A stretch of 64,000 nt of DNA from Hydractinia symbiolongicarpus (lineage: Eukaryota; Cnidaria; Hydrozoa; Anthoathecata; Hydractiniidae): NCBI RefSeq assembly GCF_029227915.1, contig NC_079883.1:20584001-20648000 (forward strand), written 5' to 3'. Both the position numbers and the translations under genes were made by a program. The notes below the pieces were generated by a model, which was given only the letters and a program-made list of their open reading frames with translations, was not told the origin of the DNA and ran no database searches. Below are positions 1-13,100 of this stretch, piece after piece; within the stretch, counting starts at the first letter, position 1; every line of letters starts with the position of its first letter.

Positions 1-1188
1 ATTTTTTTATAAAACTGACTATTCCAGTCGGTCTGGTCTTTAAAATCAACACAATCATCATAAGCTTTTATTTCGCAGCCGTGCCGTGCACAGTTCGCCT
101 CTCCTTTAAAGCTAAATAACTTGGAAACGGGTAGAAATAACTGACGTCATCTCCTGCATGGGTAACTAGGGACCATCTGGGACCAAATTTAGGCCAAATT
201 TCCAAAGCTGGCTCGACCCACCCGTTTTGAATCCAACAGGTTGATGACTTCAACAAAAGCATTTAAACCTCAATGTCTCTTTAACCGTTCTTGTGACTGC
301 GCTCTTTGCCATTGTTCTCCTGCCTAAGTGGATTTCCACATCTTTATCAACTAGTCTTATATAATAATAGGAAGTGTCTATAACAGGCATAGTGGATGTC
401 TTTATTTTTCTTTGAAGTCTCCGAAAAAGTTATGTCTAAAATGTTAAATATGTCGAGGTTACGGCACGACGTTAATAACATTAACATAACGTCAGATGGC
501 TTAATTTTGAATTAATGAAGTTATTGCAATGCACATAAAACTTTGAAGGCAAATAACTTGGAAGCAAGGTGGTGACGTCAGTTATTTTTCACCGCGCCCA
601 CCTTGTATCAAATTGGGTAACTTCCCCAAACTTGGGTTCCAAATCCATTTCGGAATGAGCGGGTTGATGACGTGATCAAAAATCCTTTAAACCTCAATTA
701 TCTCCGCAACCGTTCCTCAAAGGTACACGGTCCTTTTACATTTCTTGGTCAGCGTTTAAAGGCATATAGAATGAAAGGCAAAAGGTAAACAAATTTACGA
801 AAATTCTTTTTGTGTATTGACGGGGCCTGGCAGACGTCATCAAAATTCAAGGTTTGGTTCTCGTTTCTATAGTACTCTTGACATGACTAAGTAGATTTTT
901 TCACGGGCCTTGTATCGAATAGTTAAATTAATGTTATTGAGGTTGCGATGTTTAATTTTTTGATTAGCATTTAAGACATGATTCTTCGGTGATTTCAGAG
1001 AATAATGAACACATCCACTATGCTTGTCTTTTATCTCATTCACCTTGGAGTCAACAGGTTTAGGTGCAGTGTTTTTTTGAGCAAGCGAGACTATGTACAG
1101 AGCGCGGGAAATAACGTTGTTCCATCAACATCCTATCCAAATCTTGACTTTCGTCAGTGTCAATGATCAGTGAATACAGAATTAAACC
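1..1188. repeat. Upstream flank with two diverged copies of a ~230-bp repeat
   Basis: No gene is recognised here. Two diverged copies of one sequence lie at about 100-300 and 545-730. Each has an AATAACTTGGAA block, a TGACGTCA site, a GGTTGATGAC block, and then TTTAAACCTCAAT followed by a CAACCGTTC-like stretch. A third, weaker GACGTCA lies near 833. This looks like an old dispersed repeat duplicated in tandem. The POLA2 promoter must lie in the last part of this stretch, but no TATA box or other core element stands out. A pyrimidine-rich acceptor-like sequence ending in CGTCAG lies about 30 nt before the ATG. Confidence 0.5.
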
Positions 1189-4100
1189 ATGGGAGATGTT
1201 GATTTAGAACAAAGTTTAATCTCAGAGTTTGGGGAGTTTGGTATAGATATTGATGGGAATCTTGATGTCTTAGAAAAGTGTAAGTTTAGCTAGCTAGCTA
1301 GCTATATTTTTCTTCTCTCGTCTCCTGTTCATTGCACAGTTCGGGGGAGATAACACTAAAAGGGAAACGGTTTCCCATGTTGTATAGCTAGGGAAATTCC
1401 CATGTCATATAGGGAAAGGGTTTCCCATTAGGAAACCGTTTCCTAAACTAATTTTTTTCATTTTAATTTGGGTTTCCCTGTTGGGAAACTGTTACCGTAA
1501 CCATTCTCAAGACAATTTTACGGAATTGCGGAAAGAAGCTATCGTAATTTTTTTTTCCTTTGAGGAAAATTTGCAGGAAAATATTCCCTTTCTAGTGTTT
1601 TAAAATTTGTAGTGTGCTTAACCGCTCTTGCGCAGATTCCTTTCTCTTTTGGTGGTTTCCTGATTGGGAAACCATTCTGTATTTCCCACCTGTTTAGGGT
1701 AATGGTTACCCAAATTGGAAACCATGGAGTTTCCCAAATGGGAAACTGTTTCCCAGAACGTAGATACTAAAAGCAGGAACCAGCAGTAACCAACAGTTTC
1801 TAGCAGTATTTTAAAGTAACCACCAGAGAACCACCAGTATTATGAAGTAACCAGCTTTTTTTTAAGTAACCACAAGAGAACCAGCAGTTATTATGGAATT
1901 ATATACTCCAGATAAGGCAGCAACAGTGGTGCAAAGGTGTTGTGATTTTTATGCTCAACACTTGACCATAAACTACCAAATATGATAAATAAAAGGGCAC
2001 CTAGTGCCCAGGGCTTTTTTCTGATACTTTATGCTCTTGCTAACTAGCTACTTTCAAGTTGTTTTCACGAGGTCCAATAAATGCATTCTGTGAGGATTAA
2101 TTTTCGAAAATATGAATAAAATTCACGGAATTCGCGATAATTAACCAACTTAAGTTATTTATTTATTTATTTCACCTAAGGGATCGTCCACAAATTTTGT
2201 CTAAATTCGGCTTATTTTAAATCGTCTTAAAAATTTGTTTTGTTCGTCTTAACTCTTTCATACGAGACGTTTTTTGTGATAACATTGTAGTGTCTTAACC
2301 ATCTTAATTCAACTCATATCGTCTCCTGATAGTCACAAATTTGTCTCTAAATATCATATTTTAAAAACAAATTAGTCTACGAATCGTCTTATTTTGTCTA
2401 TGAATTTTCTTAATTTGGCTCAAATCCTCCCAATTCGTCTCCGCTATAATAAATTCGTCTTAAAAGTTCAAAAATATTTTCGAACACTTCCGTAGCGTGA
2501 GTCTAACACGAAACTTTAAAAATCTTGCCCAGGAGACCCAGCGTGATTTTCTTCCGTGAAAAAGAAATTATTCGGCTGCTGATTAACTTAAGCTACGTTG
2601 ATTGTACTCATTCGATTGTATTATAAAACAAATCGCCTATTGAATTGACGTAATTGAAGGCTAAAGAAAAAAATTTTATGCATTTGATTTTTTTTTGTGG
2701 TAGTTTACAAAAAAATGATTCAAATCTTAGTCCATGGGCACTAGGCTGCTCAACTGAGTGTCTAAACAAGCGGCTATCTAATTTTTTCTCGTTAGTTTTT
2801 TTGTCTGAAATCATTTTACATAATGCAACTGCACGTCACGTTTCTGTCACATAAAATTGTTAATATTTTTTTGTATAAGTATAATTATACATTAAGTTAA
2901 TATAACAGTGCAAGTTGACAAAAATAAGCAAAAATAATTTTTTTTGTAATTTTCAGAAGCAATACCGCAACAAACTTCAATTGCTATTATTTACTTCTTA
3001 TGCTCATAACCGCATATGCGAAGAGAAAAGGTAAAATAGAATAGAGCCAGGCCTAGTCAGGAGACGCGTGCGCACACGCCCACACATGCGCAAAGAAGTT
3101 TACGCCAGCGATTTATCGCTCACGTAAGAGACTATTTATCAGAATTTTCTAGAGATCCTACGATATATTTTTCACATTTTAAGAGAATCTACTAAATAAG
3201 CGCCACCAAAAACACAAAGCTTATGAAGAACGATTGTGTTATTATGAAGAACATGAGGTAAAGAGAACATTAAGGTCGGCTCCTTTTCTTCATGCTGTCG
3301 CTCTTATGCTCGGCTGGTGCATTACACTGAGACTCGAACGAAAGACGGAAGACCATTTGGAACCATGCCACAAGTCAGTCCGACCTTTATCGTCACAGAG
3401 AATACTGCGAGAAGAGTGCGCACCCATGCAAGTTAAATATAACCAGAACATTGGAGAGGTTAGGTGTCCTGTACCGTAATACAGCTTTCGCACGAATGTT
3501 CTCATGATGTATACCAAAGAAAAAACATGTTAATAAAGTCTTAAAAATATAGCAAATCTGCCAACACATCATCGCGTTCAACTTTGCACTTGTGGTTAAT
3601 ACGTTTTACAAAATTCATTTTTATTTGGTTTTGTTTTAAGGCTGGCATTCCTGCATCTGCAGAAAGAAATTTTTTTTGTAACGGTGACTGAAAAAAAAAT
3701 TTCATCCCGCTATGTTACTGACCCGGTCAGGCGAGGGCAAACACAAATATTTCGATTCGTAATAATAATCGAAAAAATTGTATATTGTAATAAAAAGAAG
3801 TCCAGAAGTTCTTTCCACACGAAACAGCAGGCAATAAGTCAGCCCTGCCCTCGGTTTTGTGAGAAGAGATGTTCTGCGAAGACTCTAGCAATTGAGTCTC
3901 CTTTACAGTTTTGCTTCATGTTAAACTGTGCCGGTGACAAGCATTTTCGAAGCATGTCACTGGCGACTTCTGCGATATAGAACCTAATGATGCCCTAACC
4001 TAATAAGTTCATCTAGAAACATAAAAAACCAGTTGGCAGTGAACTATTAACCTAACGAAGTTTACCATCCAGAAGGTATGTTAATAAGACTGCACTCCAT

Positions 4101-7100
4101 TTTCATTTATCATCGTCTTAGGAGATCAGTGCATCAACTTTATGAGAGGTCTAGCCCTAATAAAAGGTGAATGACGAAAGATATTCCCAGCTGAACAATT
4201 TCACTACAAAATAATATTGCCGACACAATGCCGACGCAAATCAGTTGAAATGAATCTGACGTTGTTTTATTGCCGACGTAAAAAAATTCTAATTTTCAGG
4301 GCTCTTGATCAAGTATTTTTGTTGATATTTTTGATCAGCGACGACTGGATTATTTTTAGTTTTATTTCACAGATCAAGCATGTGCATGTCGTAACTTTTT
4401 GTTTCATTGACCACTCATGCAAACTAATTTGCACAAGCTTTTGTGATCGCACGTGGATCGCAGATTAATTTACGTGAGCGATTTAGCGCTCGCTGGGGTA
4501 AATTGCCTGAGAGCAATGAGGTTTTTCGAATATTTGTGTGTTGTTGGTAAAAAAACAACAAATCTTTTAAAGATTTTGCATCATTAAATTTACGCATCAA
4601 TTTTGCATTTTTTTTTGCATCATTTTGCATCATTAAATTTACGATTAAAAAAAATATATAGTTTTATAATTATATTTTTTCTCATGACTACGGAAAAATC
4701 ACAAGATAAATTGGGCAATATATTTTTTGTTTTCCAGATTGTTGCTGAAAATTTTACGACGAGATAAAAATAAATATTTAACGTTTTGTAAAATTTTGTT
4801 GATGTAATCAGTCTTGGTCATGCACACACGCTATGTGAAATTCAGGCGTGCTCTTTATCACACGCGAAGCAGAACTGAGCTATTTTAGAGTAATCCCTTA
4901 CCCAAGCTTTACCCAATACATAATTGTTCTTCCGTGTTAAAATGTATCTCTAAAATGTATTTCTATTAAGGGATCGTCTCAAAATGTTTGTATGTTTTTT
5001 TTCGTATACTTATACGAACGCTACGAAGTACTTCGTTTCATGAAACGAATGTCATACGAAGTGCTTCGTTTAAAATAAAAAATGTAAACGAAGTTTATAC
5101 GAACTTTTTTTAATATATGATACGAACTTAAACGAAGTTTTTTTATCGTACAAAATGAAATAATACGAACAAAGTAAATTGCTATACGATCTTGAAACAA
5201 ACTTCAAAAGTACCGGCGTAATTGCGCATAATTATTTCAATACGAAACCAGAAACAAAAGAATTAAACGATTTTTTTTAAAGACGAAAAGAAATGATACA
5301 CACTTTAAATGAAACCAGAAATAAAAGAAGTAAAATATACAAGGTTCATAGGTTCAATCTACACAATCTATGGCGATCTTTTCGCTTTATACGATCATGT
5401 TTTCATGATTTTTAAATGATCTACGGCGATCTTTTAGTTTTCTACGATCCCGTTTTCATGATTTTTAAACGATCTACGATGATCTTTCAGTTTTCGACGA
5501 TCCTGTTTTCATGATTTTTAAACAATCTACCGCAATGTTTTTGCTTTCTATGATGCCGTGGAGATGATCCCTAAAGACCTTAGATAATAAATCTAATTAA
5601 AATAAACGAAGTTCGTATAACGAAACGAACTTCAAATTGTTGAAAAAATTTCAATATAAAATAAATATAAAATATAAAAGTCCAATTATAATAAACGAAC
5701 TTCGTATAAGCAAATTTTTATACGAACTTCTTTAAAAATGATACGAACTACATACTAACTTTATTTTAAATGATACGAACTTTATACGAACTTGTAATTT
5801 TGATGATACGAAAAAGTTCGTATTAAAAATAAAGTGATCAAAAGATTTAATAAATCGATACAAATTTTTTTATACAAATTATACGAACTACGTACGAACA
5901 TTTTGAGGCAGTCCCTAAATACCCACCTTCATTAAAATTGCTGACGTGAGATACGTTTCAAATGTTTTGCGTCTGCATTGCGTCGACAATATTTTTTTGT
6001 TTTTTAGCTGGCAAAAAATTTCGTCATTAACCTTGTTTTGATCTCCTTAAGACTATGACAAATGGAAATAAAGTACAAGTCATATTGACCTACCTCTCCG
6101 ATGGTGTACTTCTTAAGTTAGTAGTTCTGTCCCAACTAGCTCTCAATGTTTTAAGGTAAACTGATTAGGAAGTAAGTTGTACACATGCTATTTACGAACT
6201 GAAGGTCAGGGCATCATTAAGTTGATATCGCAGAAGTTGCCGGTGACAAGCTTCGAAAATGCTTGTCACAGGCACAGTTCAATGCAAAGCAAAACGGTAC
6301 AGGAGACTCCGTTGTTAGAGTCTTCGCAGAACATCTCTTCTCACAAAACCGAGGGCAGGGCTGACTTATTGCCTGCTGTGCCGTGTGGGAGACAGAACTT
6401 CTGGACTTTTTTTTAAGGTGACAGTATACCTTTATTGTATCAAAAAATGGGGGTTTTTTTATTAGCCATTTGTACTAAAGAAACGACGATCTTCCCAATA
6501 GTGAAACTATTTATTTTTTGAAGGGGAATATTGACTTTATCCAAATAACTAACTTTTTTTTCTGATCGGTCTTTCAGACCTTAAATGAATAAGAGTTAAG
6601 AGTGAATGTTTTAACACTTATGATCCTCTTGGGTATAACTTTTAAAAATAAATTATATTTCCTTTCCGAAAAGAAATGACCATCTGAAAAAAAGCATTTT
6701 CATTTTGTGTATGTATGCAATCCTGTTCTGTTTCTGCAAGTCACAGAAAAATGTTAAACGACTTAGAAAGTTGTATTTCTATGGTATTCTCAGTCATGTC
6801 TTCGCGAATAATAAAATTTAAAAAGACAACCTTCTGAATATTCATCGCCTCGGAAGTGTAAAAGTATCACCATCATTATGAGTATGCTTGAAAGGTGTGA
6901 TATTTTAAAAAATCTTTGAAACACTTTTTCGTAGTGTTGTTTTTTTCGTATACCATCTATTACATTTCAAATCTCTTTTACAAACTACAGAAGATCTACA
7001 AGGGAGAGTGCTACTGTGCTGTAGGCAATGTGTTTATCTAAAAGCGATTTTTTTTTATTTTCGAAGAATCAACGATTCTCTAGATATTACATTTTAAAGA

Positions 7101-10100
7101 TCAAATTATAAGTTAAAAAATGTCTTTTTTAGAAAAAGTAAAATAAATCAAAAATGGGGACTTATGGAAAATAATTATTATTAAATAGAATCGTGTAATT
7201 ATTATTAAATAATTACACGATTCTATAAAACATCGAATGAGATTTGGAAACGAAGTAGTTTTGTAAATGAAGTAACAACTTTTTTGAAGGCAGGGTGTGT
7301 TTCAAAAATGTCTCTGTACTTTTCACAAGTAAAAAAGTTTCAAATACCACTTGAAAGAGCTTTTTGGTGATGTATGAATGAATAAACTTTGATTAACTAT
7401 CGCTGAAACAATCGCGATTTAAAAAACCATGCTCAAAAGGTATACCGTCACCTTAATACGATATACAATTTTTTTGGTTATTACTAAACATATTTGATTC
7501 CAATTGGTCTTCCATCTTTCGTTCGAGTCTCAGTGTAATGCACCAGCCAAGCATAAGAGTATCAGCATGAAGGAAAGGGGCCGACTTTAATGTTCTCTAC
7601 TATACCTTACGTTCTTCACAATAACACCATTCATTTAAAGGGATCCCGAGGTACTTTTACAAGCTGGACTTACCTGAAGGATTTTCATAAGTTATTCCCA
7701 ATGACATATTCACTTTTTGTTAAAAGTTCATGTAACCCCAGATTTTTTGATTTCGTTTTTTAAATATTTGTTTTTCTTGCCGCCTTGATGGCCGCTTCGA
7801 TCTTCTTGTTCGTTAAATATTTAGACTAGCTCCAGTCTTTTTTAGTGGCATGTGACCCTATTACGTAGTATTTCAGTAGCGCTCACAAATTAATGACTTT
7901 CACTCGCTATAATTAATGACTTTCATAGCCAAAAACAATTAATATACTGTGGCAACAAAATTAAAAAACCAATGTACTTTCCACATCGATCCTTGTACGA
8001 ATGGTTTGTTTTTGTTTAAAAAAAATAATTCAACACAATATTCTAGTCGTCTAAGCAATAAAACAAAAAAATAAGACATTAGCAGCAGGTGTGTGCATGA
8101 TTTCTTTTATTTCAAATTTAAAAGAATTTATTTCAACAAACAGGTTGTAAAAATTACTGATCCGTAACCTGTCGACCTAGGTGGGGTATGATGCTCAAGT
8201 GAGTTTTCCCAACCTTGTTCTTAACAATCCTTGAGGACGAGGTTGCCTAAGTTACTCCGTAGATGGATATATTTTTTATTAAAAAATATTAAAAAATTAA
8301 TAGAAAAGAATACTACTTTAATTTATCCCACGATACAGAGAGTATCGTGGGATAAATTTTGTTTTGTTTTGTGTTTAAACCAAAGGTACTATTTAACATG
8401 TGATCGCAACAGCAGTCTCAAGTACCGCCATCTTGAATGTTTATCTTTAGTTAAATTCTTGCTTCAATTTTTTAGGTTTACACATGGACTTCACTCAATA
8501 GAACCTATTCCCAGCCCTCTGAATTAATGAAAATGTTTGACAACAAAAATTTGCCACCGTTAAGTCAGCTTCGATGGCAAAATAAAAATCATGACGGCAA
8601 AATTTTTCCGTCGTGAAAGATTTTAACGACGGCAAAACTAACTAATTAAATTTATTGGGTAGACTGGACATGTCCGTAGCTTGTTTCGAACTTTCGTCGG
8701 ACAAAACATCCGATAGATCTTCGTCTTGGTTGGACCCCCCACTTTCAGATCTCAGAATTATTGAATTGTCCTGGTTCTTTTAATCCACAAGCAAGCCTAT
8801 TCATAGCCAACCTGATCATCCTAGCTAATTCACTGACTCCTGACTTGTTAAAAGAACTAAGTAGACACGAATCTCTTTTGCCTGGCCCCTTCGTCTTTGG
8901 TAACCAGGTTTTACACAAGAAATCCAGCCATGCGGTTCTTAACTAATGCGGAGGTGAACGCCAACAGAGCACAGATGAAGCAAGTCCGCAAAACTGCACT
9001 TACACGAGGAACAAACATTTTATCATGGATTTATTTGTAGATAATTTCTTCATTTTTCATGTTCTTTTAGTATCTCTCTTAAACACTATTGTTGCAACTC
9101 GCAGAGCTTCCTGTTTAAGTTGCAAAACCTGTTTTACCAATCATTTTAGTGACATTTGGAATTTCTTTTGAAACCTTCATTTTAGATACGTATAAGAGTA
9201 CATACTTTTTCATTTTTTACCGTATTTATGTTTTAATTTCAGTGTGTGATCTTTGCAAAAAACATAATCTTCAATGTGATGAAATTGTTGCAAGTTGGGT
9301 GAACTTCTCATATAAGGGGACATCATCACTGGATATAAGTTCAGAGGCACTAGATGAATTTGAAAAAAAGGTAATGTGTCATTTACTATAAACTACATGC
9401 TTTTTCTTATAAACAACCTCATTTTTTATTTCAACCTCATGATAATATTTTAATATCAGCCTGATCTAATTTACAGATTGCATGTTGAATTATTCAGGTT
9501 TAAGCCTCAGTTGTTTATCTCTCCATATTCTTAGCCATGCTTAGCAAGACTTTGACCTAAATCACAGCCTTGTTTGCTTGTAAAAATGCCTATTATAGTA
9601 GTTTCCACTATATATTAAGATATGCTGCATCAAAACAAAAGTTTTGTGTGTGATAAAAGCGAGTTAACACCAGTTTCAAATTCCCTACCTAATTATCTAC
9701 ATTATTTGCATCTAGAAAGCCTTAAATCCAATGTTAAAGACTAAGGCTTTTTCATTAACAATATTTGCAGTGACAAAAGTCTAATGTTGTCATTCAACAA
9801 TTAAAAGGCCTTAAAGTCCATTTTCCACCAAGGAAACCCTGATTGAGTTACGTGTATTTTTACTTTACTATATAATGTTAAATGCTTTAAGTCCTATTTG
9901 AATCATGTTTCCCTAAGACCCCTTAAAAATGTTTTAAAATATTTACAAAATATCAAACCAGACTGTAATCACTAACCAGGTTTGTGCTTACAGTCCATAA
10001 CTCAGGACTGCTTAAATATTTTATAAGGTTGAAAAAACTAAGGTTCTTTTATTTTGAGATAATGATATTGATGTACATACAATTAATTTTCAGGAAATAA

Positions 10101-13100
10101 ACAATAAACATAATATGAAGACTCCAACATCAAGAAAGTCAAACACTCCCTACCGACCAAAAACGTATGATATAAACACAATTGGTCATGTGTATCTTTT
10201 TTTAGTTACCTTTCCATTTTTTTTGTGCATGTTTACATGTGCAGCAACAGGCTCCTGCAGTCACACTTTGCATAATCGCCAAATTTGTAAGTACAGCCTT
10301 TCTAATTCATGATGGCACCTAGCCATTGCTGACATAGCGTTTCACATTGGCAATTCATTAAGCAAAGGCTAAAGTTAAAAAATTATTCTTTTGGTAATTT
10401 CTTTTTCTGCACCTGCCAAAGTTAATTCGATTGGTGATGTTTGTTTTCTAACATAGCACAAAAACGTTTATTAGCCAAGTAGATTGTTATTTCTATTCTG
10501 GGTTTGGTTGCACGATGGAAATTCACTTCATAAGTTTAAGTATAAATATAAAGTAATAATTGCTTAGTGTCATTTTGAAAATTTTTTTGGAATTAAATTT
10601 GTAAAAAGAAATTGTAAAAATTTTTCTACATTTTTTTTTCTCATTAAATTCCAGAAATTATAGTTTATCAAATAAAATTTGCAGCCCTTAAAATTAGAAT
10701 TTTTTTACGTCGGCAATAAAATGTGCAATTGTTTTTGCTTAATTTTTAAAAGTAATATAAAAGATAGACAGGACGAGGAGGATATGCTTGGCAGTTATGC
10801 TACGACACCACAAGGAAAGGTATGTGATGTTTTGTTCACCATATGCACTATAGTCTCATGATATAAGTGATTTAGGGTGATCAACCACAGCTAGGGGTTT
10901 GAAGGGTCCTCCCCTTAATCCTGTTAAATGTAGCAGATATCTTAATATAATATGAAAGTCCCCCAATAGCCTGTAACTTCATTGTTAAATGAAATATAAC
11001 ATCATTGTAGAATAACATGTTACATTATTGTGGAATTAGATTTAAATCTTTTTTCTGTCTGTTTCTTTACATGCGTACAACAAAACGACAGAAAAGTATG
11101 CACTGTAAATCTTTATTAAGTGTCCCTGTGATTGAATGCTCAGTCTGGATTTCATAACATGTAGGTTTTAGTTTAATATATCAATTTTCTATGATGTATG
11201 TTTGTCTGCTGGAAGAATTGGGAATTAAATACTGTAATTAAAATGGTAGAAATAAACAAAAAAATGTTCTATCTTTTATTCTCTCAAGTTTGTATTCATT
11301 TTTTGTTTATACTACCTTATATTCTAAAAAGTACCTGTTTTTGAAATCCTAAATAACTTACTAAATAACAATATGTGCCTAGCCTAAATTGCTGCCTCGC
11401 TTAACTAAATGCTCAAACTAGATGCTCAAAAATAAAAAAAAGCACCTGAGTGGAGATTTCAGTTAACTCAATGAGTTCTGAGCTAAAAATAGAATATAGA
11501 AATATGATTTTATAAAATAATGGGAGCCAAGTTATTCAAAAGCCAGTTATAATTTCTGTAGAGGTTATGAAATTTCCTGTCACAAAATGATACAATCAAA
11601 GTTGATCCTAGATTGTTTGGCTAGGCAATAAAATTTTTACCAGATAAAATTTTGTCAATTAGAATGGGTAACTTACCGCAGTTTAACTACTATAAAAAGG
11701 GTGTGCACTCTTGTTAGTTTTAGCAAGAACTAAACTGGAAACAATGCGTTTCGGGTATCGACACCCATTATCAAGACATAACTAATGATTTACAATTTTA
11801 ATAATTATATATGTAAGAACTGCAATAAAGCTGGAAGAATATATTAATTTAAAATTTAGTCGAATAACAAAATGGGCATAGAATGTGGGCATAGAATGAG
11901 GTATTATGAATAATGAGCAGGCTCTCTTTCAATTTGAGGGTCAAAAGATTTATTCTGTAAGCCAAAACTTGATGAAAAAGTGACCAACTCAAACAAATAC
12001 AATAACAGTAATTGATTAAGGTATAAATCATATTGAACTTATACATTTCATGGATTATGTTTGTCAAAGTGTGTGTAAACACCACTGAATGTGGCTTTTC
12101 TACAAACCAAAGTGATGAATTTATTTTCTTTACTGGTAATGTTGATATCTAGAAATCACAAATTAATATTGTTTCGGATTCAAGAGAAAATGATATAGAA
12201 GGCATCTATTCATATATGAATGAAACAGTTGTAAATGATCAGGTGATTGAAACAAAGCAAAAATATCATTGACATAACGTCATAATATAGCAGCTTAAAT
12301 TCGTCAGGACAATTATCAAGCCATTATTTCTCATACTAGCACAAAAACGCATTATCCAAAGTTGGACCCAAAGGAGATTCCATGGCTACACCATCTACCT
12401 GTTGGTAAAGTTTCTTGTTGAAAATAAAATGTTCACTAAAGGTTCCCCTCTGTTAGAAATGTCAGGAATTTTGAAGATATAGGCAAAATGTCAGAAAAAT
12501 ATGAGGGAAATTTGTCAGGGAAATTATTTTTTTTTTTTATTTAATTGTTATTTCTTTTTCTTATTTTTTGCACTTTTAATGTTATTGGTGGACAGTGCAT
12601 TTTCCAAATAATAATCTCCATCAAAAAATTATAGGAAACTGCTGGCAATATAATTCACAAGGTTATAATGCCCTTAAATTATTAGAATTGAAATTAGCAG
12701 GTTGTATTTCCCAATATGCAAATTGAAATGCTGTCTTCATTTAATCCCGTTTTTTGATCATCTGTATCATGTTTCTATAATGGCAGTTGCAACAAAATAA
12801 TCCATTAGAACAGTGCTCCCATACCAACTTTATATTTCTAATTCGAATCCTCATTATGTTCTGTTTCTCAGGCAGTGCAAATATATTAGAATTTGGAACA
12901 CAAAAAAAGTAGATTATGTAGAGTTATTACTATTTGGAACTTTCATCTTAAAACCTCTAAATTTTAGTTATTTCCATTTTCCACTATTACTTATCTGTAG
13001 CAAAGTTTAGATTTGCTGACACAAGCAAATTCAATGATCACTGGGTGTTTAGGGAAAGGCACCAACCTGAATATTAATAGCTGTTGTTGAGATTCCAATT

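Larger units (their letters stand above)
5935..7630 (-). repeat. Right arm of the large inverted repeat, split by a TTAA element
   Basis: Reverse-complement partner of 3230-4270. The arm is interrupted at 6417-7452 by a TTAA-flanked element. Joining 6416 to 7457 restores alignment to the left arm around 3755-3800, so the nested insertion came after the inverted duplication. Confidence 0.7.

Noticed and set aside
3234-3980. Open frames at 3234-3479 and 3684-3980
   Set aside because: They lie in the inverted-repeat arm; the matching right arm does not keep the same frames and no domain is visible.
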